From NCBI RefSeq assembly GCF_040054535.1, contig NC_090780.1:6744001-6808000 (forward strand): a DNA stretch of 64,000 bases, written 5' to 3'. The position numbers and the translations under genes are program-made. The notes below the pieces were generated by a model. The model did not search any database. It was not told the origin of the DNA and saw nothing but the letters and a program-made list of their open reading frames with translations. The DNA is from Antennarius striatus (lineage: Eukaryota; Chordata; Actinopteri; Lophiiformes; Antennariidae). Shown piece after piece: positions 40,880 through 56,609 of this stretch (position 1 is its first letter; each line of letters opens with the position of its first letter).

Positions 40880-40961
40880 CCAATCATGAATGAGTTCACG
40901 GCATATCGACCAATGAAAGCTTTCAGTGTATTTAAAGGTTTTGAACGGAGGGATGTTTGAA
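40880..40961 (+). promoter_or_regulatory. aurka: aurka promoter: two CCAAT boxes and CHR-type sites
   Basis: CCAAT at 40880-40884 and 40910-40914 (30 bp start to start) is followed by TTTGAA at 40940-40945 (another 30 bp) and 40956-40961. Paired NF-Y boxes spaced about three helical turns with a downstream CHR (TTTGAA) are typical of G2/M genes bound by the DREAM/B-MYB-MuvB complexes. No TATA box is placed appropriately. The sites are seen; binding is inferred. Confidence 0.7.
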
Positions 40962-41710
40962 ATCAAACAAACACCGTTTAAAGAGGAAATGTAAGGAAGG
41001 CAGCTTCATTTAGGTTGAATTCGCAGAAATCAGTAATTTACTTTATTTTCATTTATATGTTTATATAATATCGCATTGCCTTTTGGAAGGAATTCTATCG
41101 TTACGTCGTCCTACGTTACCGTGGATTTTTGTGAAGCCCTAGCATCAGCCCTGGTCATCTTGCCGATGCATGTTAGCAACTAGCTGGTTAGCATCGGTTA
41201 TCTGAGAGCGACAGGGTAAATAATCGGTCAGTTGTTGCCTCGGTCACTGCAATCATATATTTAGGTAAGCTATGTTACGTCAATTTTTTTCTTTTGCGTT
41301 ACCATGTTTAGCGTTAGCAAAGGCTACTCTTAGCTCTGAAATATACCTTGTCGCCTAACGTTACTACGTTACGCACTTAAGCCGCACAATGGACATTGCT
41401 AACGTTGAATCTATTCAAAATGTCAGTTAAGTTTGCTTCTTAGTTTTCTTATCGTTTCTTATCCAGGTTTTCTGTTAACAAAGAAATCGATCCATCATTA
41501 GTAGAGGCTGCATTACTTTTATGATAATAGTTCTTCTGTTCGTTCTGACATGTAAAAGGTTAGGTGAACGTGGAGCTGCTAAAACACTCAATAGGTTCTG
41601 TTTTCATGGTGGCGTCTATCACTTCTTTATTTAAATATTCAATAATACATTGCATTGATTAAACATAAATGAACTCCCCTTATTTTCACTAGCTATAGGA
41701 CATTGCTGCC

Positions 41711-44700
41711 ATGCTCAAGGTAAAGGACACGAAGCTCCACCGGCCTGAGGTGAAGGTAATGGACGATACTGTATTACCTTGAATGAATGTATAAAATCAC
41801 TGACAGAGTGTAGGTTAATCCGTTTTTACCTTTATCATTGTGTAGTGATGTGTTAAACTTAAGCATTTATGTTAAATTATTAACCACACACAGATCCTTT
41901 CAAAGTAGTAATCAGTCTTATCCAAATGAGTTGACAAATCAAAGCTCATATACAATGGTTGGACCATTAGATGTTTAACCTGGGTTTGATACTTTTTTTA
42001 AAGCTTGACTGATTGATTTTTCTTTCCATAATTACAGCCAAATGTTGGGCCAAAACGAGTGCCTGTGTCACAACAGCCACAAATGACTGTGGTTACACCA
42101 ACTCAACATCAACATCAAAATGTCCTCGGTGTGTCAAATGGGCCTCAGCGTATTCAGCGGCCGATCAGCAATCAGAAGCCGATATCCCACGTCTCTGTTG
42201 TTGCCAAGTCCACAAACCATGCTGATCGCAATGTAAACCCAAAGGCTCAAAAAAGAAATCCCGCACCCCAGCCAAAAAATATTTCCCAACAAAACCAGCC
42301 AATAGTGAATGTACCCAAGGAAAACACAGAGCCGACCAAATCACCATCAGAAACCACGAAGCAGGAGAAGACTCAAAGTAGGCCTTCGATTAAGTTGGTT
42401 AAGCTAGTGATTTCAAATTTGTTTTCTGAATTCTAAAATCATTTAAAATTTTTTGTCAGTCAAACCTGCAAAAAGTGGTTCAGAGAAGACTTCTGGATCA
42501 AGGTATGTCTATGTCTGAGTATTCATTCTTATTTTGTCAAATCATCTTTGGTAAGAGTGCAGCTTTTTTAGAATTGCTTTGTTCACTTTTCTACTCACAC
42601 AGCAAGCCGTGGAGCCTGGAAAACTTTGATATTGGCCGTCCCTTGGGAAAGGGTAAATTCGGCAATGTCTACCTGGCCAGAGAGCGTCAAAGTAAGTTTA
42701 TCTTGGCCCTTAAGGTGCTCTTCAAGAAACAACTAGAGAAGGCTGGAGTGGAGCACCAGCTGAGGAGAGAAGTAGAGATCCAGTCTCACCTCAGGTAATG
42801 TGTCTTTCAGATTATGTGATAGTAATACCAAATATGAATCTATAAATCCAGAATGACTGAGCTTTAAAGAGTGAACATTATAATGGTTTCATTACCAAGT
42901 GCTGCTACACAAGGTTAATGTTATTTGCCATAACAATGCCATGTAACCTCAATGGAGCAGTAACTCAGATGACCAGTAGAATTTTAAACTGAAGAAATTA
43001 ACCACCAGGTTTTCACAAGCAGCCACATGCTATCTATCAATTGACTTAAAGGTCATGTTTGCTTTCTGTCTCTATAAGTCTGCATCTTTTACTTAGTGTA
43101 TTCAGCCAATGCATGAACTCTGGATATCCTCTATGAAGCAGTTGACGAGGTGTTTGCTAAAGTGTTTGCTCATCAGTTTGTTCATTTAACTTTATCCATA
43201 TCCTACAGGCACCCCAATATCCTACGTCTCTACGGTTACTTCCATGACTCTTCTCGTGTTTATCTCATCCTGGAGTTTGCACCTAAAGGTGAACTTTATG
43301 GAGAGCTGCAGCGTTGTGGAAGTTTCCCAGATGACAGAAGCGCAACAGTAGGACTTTTTCTTTGACCTCACAATTCAAAATTAAGAGGATGCTGTTGACC
43401 ATGTGATGCATGTTGTGTTCCCTCTGCTGTTTAGTATATCATGGAGCTGGCAGATGCGCTCAACTATTGCCATGCTAAAAAGGTGATCCACAGGGACATA
43501 AAACCAGAGAACCTGTTACTGGGGGCCAATGGAGAGCTCAAGATAGCAGATTTTGGTTGGTCTGTTCACACACCATCCTCCAGGTATGCTCATGCACTTT
43601 TTCACAAACTGTTTCTTTTCGTTTTTACGCTTTCAGCAGAGTGAATAGCCTTTTAGTGATATTTTAGTTATTGTAAAGTTATGGGAGAAACAATATTTTG
43701 ACTGGACATTTGTCTTTCCTTGTTCAGGAGGTCCACGCTGTGTGGAACGCTTGACTACCTTCCTCCAGAGATGATTGAGGGGAAAACTCATGATGAGAAG
43801 GTGGACCTGTGGAGTCTGGGTGTCCTTTGCTATGAGTTCCTGGTTGGAAAACCACCATTTGAAGCAAAGACCCATGAGGAGACATACCGGAGGATATCGA
43901 GGGTATAAACAGGAAAAATAGACGGTGTAACCTGAAGGAGATCAGTGACTGTAAAGTAGTGGTAGGCGAGAGTGTAGCCAAACAGCATAGGATGGTGGTG
44001 TGTAGGATGACTCTGGTGGTGAGGAAGATGAAGAGGACAAAGGCAGAGCAGAGGACGAAATGGTGGAAGCTGCAAAAGGAAGAGCGTTGCATGACTTTTA
44101 GGAAGGAGTTAAGACAGGCTCTGGGTGGTCAGGGGGTGCTTCCAGGTGACTGGACAACTACAGCTAATGTGATCAGGGAGACAGGTAGGAGAGTACTTGG
44201 TGTGTCATCTGGAAGGAAAGTAGATAAGGAGACTTGGTGGTGGAATGAGGAGGTACAGGAGTGTATACAGAGAAAGAGGTTAGCTAAGAAGAAGTGGGAC
44301 ACTGAGAGGACTGAGGAGAGTAGACAGGAGTACAGGGAGATGCAGCGTAAGGTGAAGGTAGAGGTAGCAAAGGCCAAACAAGAAGCTTATGATGACTTGT
44401 ATGCTAGGTTGGACAGTAAGGAGGGAGAGACCGATCTATACCGGTTGGCAAGACAGAGAGATGGAGATTGGAAGGACGTGCAGCAGGTTAGGGTGATTAA
44501 GGATAGGGATGGAAGTCTATTGACAGGTGCCAGTAGTGTGATGGAAAGAGTACTTTGAAGAGTTGATGAACGTGGAAAATGAGAGAGAACAAAGACTAGA
44601 AGAGGTGACTGTTGTGGACCAGGATGTAGCAAAGATTAGTCAGGATGAAGTGAGGAGGGCATTGAAGAGGATGAAGAGTGGAAAGGCAGTTGGTCCTGAT

Positions 44701-46463
44701 GATATACCTATAGAGGTATGGAATTGTCTAGGAGAGGTGGCAGTAGAGTTTCTGACTGGGTTGTTCAACAGGATCTTACATAGTGAGAAGATGCCTGAGG
44801 AATGGAGGAGAAGTGTGCTGGTGCCCATTTTTAAGAACAAGGGAGATGTGCAGAGTTATGGGAACTACAGAGGAATAAAGCTGATGAGCCATACGATGAA
44901 GTTATGGGAAAGAGTAGTGGAAGCTAGACTAAGGGCAGAAGTGAACATTTGTGAGCAACAGTATGGTTTCATGCCAAAAAAGAGTACTACGGATGCAGTA
45001 TTTGCTTTGAGGATGTTGATAGAGAAGTACAGAGAAGGCCAAAAGGATCTACATTGTGTTTTTGTAGATCTGGAGAAAGCTTATGACAGGGTGCCCAGAG
45101 AGGAACTGTGGTATTGTATGAGGAAGTCTGGAGTGGCAGAGAAGTATGTTAGAGCAGTGCAGGACATGTATGAGGACTGTAAGACAGTGGTGAGGTGCGC
45201 TGTATGTGTGACAGAGGAGTTCAAGGTGGAAGTGGGACTGCATCAGGGATCAGCTCTGAGCCCCTTCTTGTTCGCAATGGTGATGGACAGGCTGACAGAC
45301 GAGGTTAGACAGGAATCTCCATGGACTATGATGTTTGCAGATGACATTGTCATCTGTAGTGAGAGCAGGGAACAGGTGGAGGAGAAGCTAGAGAGGTGGA
45401 GGTTTGTCCTGGAAAGGAGAGGAATGAAGGTTAGCCGCAGTAAGACAGAGTACATGTGTGTGAATGAGAGGGACCCAAGTGGAAGAGTGAGGTTACAGGG
45501 AGAAGAGATCAAGAAGGTGGAGGATTTTAAGTACTTAGGCTCAACAGTCCAGAGCAATGGAGAGTGTGGAAAAGAGGTGAAGAAGCGTGTACAGGCAGGA
45601 TGGTACGGGTGGAGAAAAGTGTCAGGTGTGATGTGTGATAGAAGAGTTTCAGCTAAAATGAAAGGAAAGGTGTACAAAACTGTGGTGAGACTAGCGATGT
45701 TATTTGGTCTAGAGACAGTGTCACTGAGGAAAAGACAGGAGACAGAGCTAGAGGTAGCAGAGATGAAGATGCTGAGGTTCTCTCTGGGAGTGACCAGGAA
45801 GGATAGGATCAGGAATGAGTACATCAGAGGGACAGCACATGTTAGAGGTTTTGGAGATAAAGCCAGAGAGGCCAGAATGAGATGGTTTGGACATGTCCAG
45901 AGGAGAGATAGTGAATATATTGGTAGAAGGATGCTGAGTTTTGAACTGCCAGGCAGGAGGCCTAGAGGAAAACCAAAGAGGAGGTTTATGGATGTAATGA
46001 GGGAAGACATGAAGGTAGTTGGTGTGAGAGAAGAGGATTCAAAGGACAGGGCTAGATGGAGGCAATTGATTCGCTGTGACGACCCCTGAAGGGAAAAGCC
46101 GAAAGGAAAAGAAGAAGAAACAGAAAAAATAGAAAATCCCAAATCTACATGAAAACAGAGAAAGACAAAAACCAAATTAAGATGGATTTAAACAAGAATA
46201 AAATAAGCATCCTTATTAAGATTTAACTTGCTGCTGCTCATGTTTCATGCTTTTTAATGTTTCTCTTTCTGTCTGTTCAGGTTGAATATACCTATCCTGC
46301 ACAAGCCAACATCAGTGCTGGAGCCAAAGATTTGGTTGCTATGCTACTGAAGCACAACCCTATGCACAGACTACCAATCCATGGAGTCCTCTGTCACCCC
46401 TGGGTGGTCCAACATTCCACCAAGAACCCCACAACCCTGACCAATGAAGAGGTCAAGCATTGA
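41711..46463 (+). CDS. aurka: Aurora kinase A (8 coding exons)
   Basis: A serine/threonine kinase of centrosomes and spindle poles, activated by TPX2 and acting at mitotic entry and in spindle assembly. Coding exons are 41711-41755, 42038-42377, 42460-42502, 42603-42794, 43209-43347, 43435-43583, 43728-43902 and 46281-46463, all GT-AG with consistent phases. The product is 421 aa. The N-terminal 140 residues are low-complexity, as in Aurora A. Kinase motifs are intact: glycine loop [16 protein letters not shown] lysine, [17 protein letters not shown], activation loop [17 protein letters not shown], and [20 protein letters not shown]. The last points to Aurora A rather than B (which has WCIGVLCYELL). 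The C-terminal RLPIHGVL has the position of the destruction box. Intron 7 carries an RTE-like LINE 19 bp after the donor. Confidence 0.95.
43922..46117 (+). mobile_element. RTE-like LINE in aurka intron 7, sense
   Basis: A 5'-truncated non-LTR retrotransposon with a 15-bp target duplication: AAACAGGAAAAATAG (43907-43921) and AAACAGAAAAAATAG (46118-46132). The endonuclease is missing. The pre-RT part is open at 43959-44558, then a frameshift at about 44540 leads to the RT frame 44563-46089. The 3' end is GACCCCTGAAGGGAAAAGCC with AAG repeats. Two more family members lie at 6.2 and 61.1 kb. Clade assignment to RTE is by resemblance, not by search. Confidence 0.92.
44563..46089 (+). pseudogene. 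RTE-like LINE reverse transcriptase
   Basis: 508 codons containing RT motifs: [93 protein letters not shown] and the catalytic [12 protein letters not shown], then a C-terminal part with [19 protein letters not shown]. The RT itself is uninterrupted. The element lacks its endonuclease and start, and a frameshift separates it from the upstream segment. Confidence 0.9.
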
Positions 46464-46748
46464 GCCTCTGGTTTGTCCTTAACCTGACTGCTGTGCAGTG
46501 GTGCAATGCAAAGGCATAAGATACTAACACCAGAGTGCAGCTAATTTGTCTGAAGCTGTTTGCGCCACTATGTCCACTTCCACATCACTTTGGTCAATTC
46601 TGTCTGTATGCATTGAGCCAACCTTTTTTTTTTCATCTTCCCACCATAGTTCGTTGTTTTGTCAATGGCATGTCATTGCCTGTAAATATTTCATTGTAGT
46701 TGTGTAATTATGGACATTTTATTGAGCTTTCTAAGTGTTGTTACTTGA

Positions 46749-46754
46749 AATAAA
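46749..46754 (+). terminator. aurka: Polyadenylation signal of aurka
   Basis: AATAAA in TTGAAATAAAAAGTG, 286 bp after the stop codon. Confidence 0.65.
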
Positions 46755-46930
46755 AAGTGAATTATTTTTAATGGAATATGCCACTTTAACTAGTGTCTCT
46801 TACAGAAATATTTGTATGTCTTACCTGTATTTTAAGTTTAGTTAATTCAAGTATTTGGTGAGTGAGGCTTTTCACTATCTGTGTGGGAAACATTGTCTGA
46901 CAAACCCGAAATCCGTCTGATCAGGCACCT

Positions 46931-46973
46931 GCGGCCTGGCCAGCAGATGGCGTCAGCGGTCAGGCCAGGCCGC
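46931..46973. promoter_or_regulatory. CTCF-like motif in an inverted repeat
   Basis: GCGGCCTGGCC (46931-46941) and GGCCAGGCCGC (46963-46973) are perfect 11-bp inverted arms. CCAGCAGATGGCG (46940-46952) matches the CTCF core consensus CCASYAGRKGGCR at every position. It lies about 180 bp past the aurka polyadenylation signal, between aurka and the convergent slc32a1. Confidence 0.5.
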
Positions 46974-46974
46974 G

Positions 46975-48929
46975 TTCATTTCGTTCACCTTAAAAGACTT
47001 GCTCCGCAGAGTGGAATTCTGTTGCAATGAAAATAAAGTGTGATGGCTTTGTAGCTTACAGACTTGCATGTTATCAATTAATTACATATTTAAGGACTTT
47101 ACTTCATAACGCGTATGCGGAAATTTATCGAAAAATTTATCTGGATTTTCTTTATTCGTATGTAATCACATTTCTGACCACTAGGTTGCACCACAGTTAT
47201 AATGTTAGAGTCTAGGAGCAAGGAGAAATCTGTTGTTTAATTATATTGTTTGGCATATATTTTTACGGTATGTGCATACCCATCCTTACGTATGTGAATG
47301 AATTGCAGTTATTTCACAAAGCTGGCTTTACAAAAAGGCCGTTAAGAATGAAGATGGTTGTCAGTGTTCTTGGCTGTGAACCAGCGATCACGTTAGAATT
47401 TTGACGTTTATCCTTAAGCCTGCAGTTCCGTTAGATTTTAACTGGCCCTGTAAATTTAAACTCCATAAGAACTTGTACATGAATAACATCTGTGCATTGG
47501 TATGCACCAGGTAGCTGATGAGTCAACAGCTGGACGTCAGTTCACTCAGAGAATAAACCAGATGTTAAAAACGAACAGGCCTGATGCGAGCCTGCAGCAT
47601 GAAATCTGTCGGGTTTTAAGGCTGAGAGAAAAAAATGTATGCTTCGAATTTATTACTTTAAAATTATATCGTTTTCAATATCGATATAGATTAATCTCGC
47701 CGATTGTCACACACCCTGTATTAATTTTCTCACAAGGCCTCTGCAGCCCAAGGATATCGTGATCGCCTCAATTTCAATTGAAAAAAAGAATGCTACTATT
47801 TAATCCACTTTTTCTTTTATTATAGAGAAAAAAAATACATGTTCTGACCATTTTTCGTTTTACATAAAACCACACACATTTTTACAATATAATTTCACTT
47901 ATTCCTTTATTCTTTAATATTAATTTCACGATATATGATAACGACTTGGAGATATACATTCCATCTTTTTGAAACCACAATTACACTACATATACGGTTT
48001 TATAACATTTCCACAGGACCCATTGGTTTGCACAGAATGAAAAATGTCTGAATGCACATTTTCCTCTTAAAAGATTTCTATTTTTTAGATTTTCAGACAC
48101 CGAATTCTCGTGAGAGGAGTCCTTCAAATTAATTTCAGAACAGGCCATGTATAAATGTAATGAAAAGCATTATGGCAAATTGAATGTGTATGAATTCAAA
48201 TTGGTTTCTCATCTAGATGCGAGTTGGACCAGGATGTGGGGGTTTGAATGTTTTAGTAAAATTCAAATATCAAAGAATATCAAAGCATTAACACGTCCAC
48301 GCAGAAGAATCGAAATTTGCCGTTTTTTGTATTTCCACTTCTCATTTTCATGTTTAGTGTGTCTGAAATATCATACATTCAATGCATAGTTTGTATAGCT
48401 GCTGTGTACTTATGAAATTTTGCATTTCCAGTATTTTAAACTACTCAGGGAAGGTCCATTTTCCGCATTTCTATGCGAAACACTTTTTTTTATGCATTCG
48501 TGCGTTTCTGCTGCTGGTTATTGCCGTTATGTTATTTTTCCATCTTGTGTGCCCACAAGCTTTTTTCTGGATTTATCACCACATGATTCACTGCTCCTAT
48601 TTATATTGCAAATAACCACGAGGACGGAGTGACGTTCCTTTTTCTTTTAGATAAGCTTATCCTAATCATGAGATCACATTTTGCCGTCGAATATGTCCAT
48701 CACATTTCTGGAGGTTAAACCATAGTGTGGTCTCTCGGTGGGAAGCACCACAAAAGAGACGAAAAGACAAATTGCCCTTTTTTTTTGCAATTTTGTTTAA
48801 GGTCAGTGTTGTAAACGTTCACTCCACTGGAAAATATAAATGTGCGCGTTTGTTCGCATATTTATACAACGTGTTTTGTTTATGGTGTGTCGAGGATGCA
48901 CTGGATTTCCTCACAGCTCTATTTCTCCA

Positions 48930-48930
<1 letters not shown>
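46975..48930. other. Intergenic between aurka and slc32a1
   Basis: AT-rich, with no supported gene. ORFs here are short and lack recognisable domains. The two genes converge on this region, so long slc32a1 3' UTR sequence may be included. Confidence 0.5.

Positions 48931-48931
<1 letters not shown>

Positions 48932-48993
<62 letters not shown>
48932..48993. repeat. (GT)n with (GC)n end
   Basis: About 26 GT units followed by GCGCGCGCGC. An alternating purine-pyrimidine tract. Confidence 0.97.
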
Positions 48994-49107
48994 CTCATAC
49001 GCATTTTCTTTTTAATTGATACAAGACTGAATGAGTGCGAAAAACGTCTGCATTTGTTCGGCGTGCTATTTTACGCATGAATTAAGCAAACGGATGGTAA
49101 GTCGTAA

Positions 49108-49113
49108 TTTATT
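49108..49113 (-). terminator. slc32a1: Possible polyadenylation signal of slc32a1
   Basis: AATAAA on the minus strand 39 bp after the stop codon. It is unusually close, so a more distal signal may be used. Confidence 0.3.
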
Positions 49114-49151
49114 CCAGGGTTTGCAGTTAGTATCTAGTTTCTATAATGCAT

Positions 49152-51760
<2,609 letters not shown>

Positions 51761-54700
51761 TTTTTGCTTCTTCTCTGGATCTCAATTGTCTATAGTTTAA
51801 CTTGGGGTTTTTTAACCTCCTGTCTGTAGAATTTTGAGGTTATTTTGAATTGGTTATCTGCATTAGATAGAGCCAACGAGGAAAGCTCAATTAATTTCTC
51901 AAGACGCCGTCGGTTTTCAGTTGCTATCTCCACTTCTTGGTCAGAATACGCCGGCTGCTCTTAATTATCCCCAGGTTCATGTCACCTTCAGACGTAGCTG
52001 CTCCATTTCTGCATTTTGGCTCTGTGCTCTGAAGCTCGACGAGTAGCGCACCTATTCGGTCTCAGAGGCTGTCTGACGGTGTGAGCAAAAGCTTTACGCA
52101 CGACAAAATTGCGAGCCACAGGTTTCTGTAGGACCAGAAATAGCGTTTTCTTTTCAGTTACAAGGTGGCAGGCAACGTATCCAGGTTTGGCTGTCGGTTT
52201 TCAGGTGCCTTTACTGATGCCAATGCGGTACCATGGAGCCCGTGGGGGAGGCAAGGAGGAGACATGTGTCCTCATCAGCCTGCCATGCAAAGCACGTCTC
52301 CAGCTCTCCCAGTGCCCCACTAGGAGAAAACGGGAGAGATTTGCTGCATTTCTGGGGGAGGTGCTTGTAGAACCCCCACCATTCCTTCCTAAACCCACAA
52401 TCTACTATTCCTCAACCAAACATCCAATAACATTCCGGGGGCCATAAATCTTGCATAACTTCACGCATATAAAAGAAGGTTGAAATTTGACGGAAAGCTA
52501 AATTCCGGACCAGGTTATTAAATATACAATAGTAGGACTTTAAAATTATTTTTTGACGAGAAGAGGACGTGGGATATCAAAATTGTAAATTAAATTGTTC
52601 CAGGATTAAACGGATCGAGTTTAAGCAGTGTGTTTATTGAGGAATAGATATTTTCTTGCATTTATCGTTGCTAAATGATGGTAAGATATAGACGTTCACA
52701 TTGCACTTATCTTAATACACATTTTGTTAAACCTTTTAAATTGAAGCGTATATTTTGATCTGCTTTTACTTCCTTTCATGCTCTATTTTATGTGACGTGT
52801 TCATTTATGACTGTCAACCATTCTTTCAGTCATTTTGCGGCTGTGATGAGAGCTATCAGTTTGTTCATGAAAACGCCGGTCCAGTCAGTTTCTAAAGGAA
52901 TGTTGGTATTAAATATTTGTTCACCAACATGATTTAGTCTGAAGTCAAAATGCGTAACGGTTATATTTTATACTCTAGATGTCTAAAATATTTTTAAACC
53001 AAACAATCCCTAAAACAGTTTGTCCAAATCTTTCTACCTGAAAATAAACGACTTTTAAAAATCGAACCCCGAAGATTAAACACAAGTTCAAGCTTCCCAT
53101 ATTTCAGTCATTCCACTGTCACACATTTCATCTGAAAATTAACACAAAGCTTTAACCCGCCTGTCGCGACTCTATTCTATGAGCCATGCTGCTTAGTGAC
53201 TCGAAATTTGTATCCTGATTGGTTCTCCTCAGGCTGCAGCATCAGATTCTTCACCATGAGCTGCGGCCTAACTCAGAAAAAAGCCTGAACCGACATGCAG
53301 CATCATGTCACACCGCCGCTCTGTGCATTCAATCTCTTTGCTTTGTGCCTAGTATTAAAATAGATAATAGGTCATAATGAAACAATTTGACCTGGTTCCT
53401 TAAACAGGGTCAAATGACGAGACCTGACGGACTTTTTAACTGGTGATCAGCACGTGCAGCTTTAAAGGAGGATAAGTAGTTTTAATGTGAAATATATATA
53501 TTTTTATATCCACAATTTAGAAGTATATTTCTTAACCCCTTCGGTCGAGATTGGAAATTGCATTGATCGTAAATCCGAATTTCACCCCAAAATTAAGTCG
53601 ATTCTTTTTTTTCTTCTTTTTTTTTTAACATTACATTCTGTAAAAGGATTTTGAGCTATTTTCAAGTTGAACAGAGCCGCATCACGATCCAATCAGTTTA
53701 GAGTGGGGGAAGGGGGGGCTGCCAACCTGCGTTGGATAAGCAGGCCTGTGTTCAATCTGCAGCCTGATTGAAGGGACAAGATTCAAATGATAAAATCTGA
53801 GGAGAATAAATTGTTGGTCCGCAGCAGGACGCGCCGTGTGTGAGTGTTTTCTTATATTTTCAGCAGTGTGAACAAAAATGGCTGCTCCCCCCAGCCCTGA
53901 ATGAAAGAGTTAATGACGGAGGCTGTTATCAGTGGGTTGCAGCCCTTCTCTGATGCGCTGTCAGGATGAGAGGAGCAGCCGTGGCATCAGTGAGTTCCAG
54001 CGGATTCAGGCCTCCTCACGATCTGACACGCACACAATAATACCACAAATAATACAAATAACAAATATTCGGGTGGTCGTGAACGTGCGTGTGTATAGGT
54101 TAAAAAAACTGTGGGTCATGTTATCTTATGATCATCCACTTGTCCGATCAGTGGGAGCTGGGGGACGTCTCTGCAAAGAGCAGGAAAGTGATTTTCTCAG
54201 ATTATCACCCATCGTGATCGAGTCATCAGGGGGTCGGGGTGCCACGTCCCAGGAGAGGAGGTCCCTCGTCTGTGTCGATACAGATGCGACCAATCACAGC
54301 TCAGTAATCCATCTAAGGCATCCGGGTTTGCGCTGTTTTCGTGGCTGACCCACATGTACGACATCCACCAGTAATGATTTATGTTTTTTTTGTAGGGGGG
54401 CAAAAATGTCATTGTCATCTCACATTCTCCTCAAAACCATTCTAGTGTACCCACCCCCCACACACACATTTCCACACTCCTCCTCGGTTGCCCATTTCAC
54501 CCCCGGCTTTCCTTTTTCACATTACACACATGGGTGAGCTGGCACAAGGTTCTCCGCCTCCATGACCCCCCTCACCCCCCCCCCCCATCTCTCCCTCTAA
54601 ACACAAAAATAGATTCCGTTTGTTCGATTATGATGAAATATCTCTCGTGAAAAAAAGTCTTTACCACTGGGATCGCGATCTAAAAATAAATATTCCACAC

Positions 54701-55440
54701 CTGACATTGCTTTCAGGCTATTTGGTGTCTTGCAGCTTTATGTTTCACTGTACCGGCCAGACTGAACTGACTCTAATGGTTCCACCACAATGTAGGTCTA
54801 CAAAAGAACATTGTTCTCATCATTGCCTCAACCATGAAATGTTTTCAGCGAGACCAATAATGACAAGGCGTGAGTGTAACAGCGAGGAATGGATCCGATA
54901 GGAGGTAGGGAAACGCGCAAAATAAATGCAACAATCCTGTAACTGATTTTTTTTGGTTAAAGGATAGATGGATATTTGTGGGACATGAATCGAGCCTCCT
55001 GCGTAACATTACCTGTCATTTAACCCATGATTGCTTTGCTGCCGCGTCTCTCCACCGGGCCAGCGAGGCAGAAAAAGACCCTCAACACACCCCCATTAAT
55101 AAGGGACGGTGAAAATGCACTCTGGGGAGCGCGCAAGAGGGAAATGAGACTGTATGAGGCTAATCAGAGGACCTCAGAGTCCATTAAAATTTGCATCACA
55201 ATCACAGTTAGCGGGTTGTCGGTGTTATCGACTAGATTATGTGAGGAAAAAACACATTTCCGTGCCCGAACGTGATGGGGTCCAGATTTCAGGCCCGTGG
55301 ACAGCGTTTGTTCCTATATATATGTTTAAAGAGGATATTTAGAGCCTTTATAACAATTTATAACAAGCCCAGAGGCCCATTCAGTTTGGAAACGTCTCAA
55401 CACAAAGTCAACTCACTCCGAGCCTACTGTGTAGGATAGA
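51761..55440. other. Upstream region of slc32a1, non-coding
   Basis: Holds the slc32a1 5' UTR and promoter. I see no further gene, and no clear TATA box near the start codon. Transposon content appears low compared with the rest of the window, so conserved regulatory elements are plausible but not demonstrated. Confidence 0.5.
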
Positions 55441-55444
55441 TTTA

Positions 55445-55571
<127 letters not shown>

Positions 55572-55615
55572 TCAAACTTTATTGATCCCCAGAGGGGAAA
55601 TTCTCCTGGACATGA
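55572..55615 (-). repeat. Rex1-type LINE 3' tail remnant
   Basis: The reverse complement reads AGGAGAATTTCCCCTCTGGGG followed by ATCAATAAAGT and AAT repeats, the usual end of such LINEs. A second similar remnant, GCACTTTATTGATCCCGTAA, lies at about 55810-55830. Confidence 0.65.
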
Positions 55616-55926
55616 CTCCTGTGTTTTAACAGCGAACGTTATACGATGAATTCAACGTGTACACACTACAGATACAGATGACGCTGTGGAAATTACATCC
55701 CGTTATATCATCAGATATCCGAAATGAGCGGCAGCATTATGGACGTGAAATCCTGATATTAGTGCACCTGCACAGGCCGTCATTAATAGAAGAAAGTAGA
55801 AAGACGAAATGCACTTTATTGATCCCGTAATGAAATTATTTTTTTCATTCATGGTCTTATTTTTGTAAGTATATTGAATCATGCATATACTGTATGTGTG
55901 TACAAGCCCCTAAAACCCTGAAACAA

Positions 55927-56131
<205 letters not shown>

Positions 56132-56341
56132 AGACATTCTTTAAATAAACCTTATTGTCCATGTGAGAGGTAAAACCTCACACGTGTTTCTGTTTTCCTC
56201 CCTTCACCGTGGAGCGGAGCCACCACACAATCACAGCCGCCGCCAAAGGAGCGATTTCATCCAAGTGGCCTCAGAGCCTTTTCGTTAGCCCGGATACGCC
56301 TGTTTGATGAGTTGTTATGCGCTCCCGAGGGAGGAGAGGGG

Positions 56342-56605
<264 letters not shown>

Positions 56606-56609
56606 ATGA

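Noticed and set aside
52109-52447. 112-codon ORF upstream of slc32a1
   Set aside because: No recognisable domain, no splice context, and it lies in the 5' flank of a minus-strand gene.
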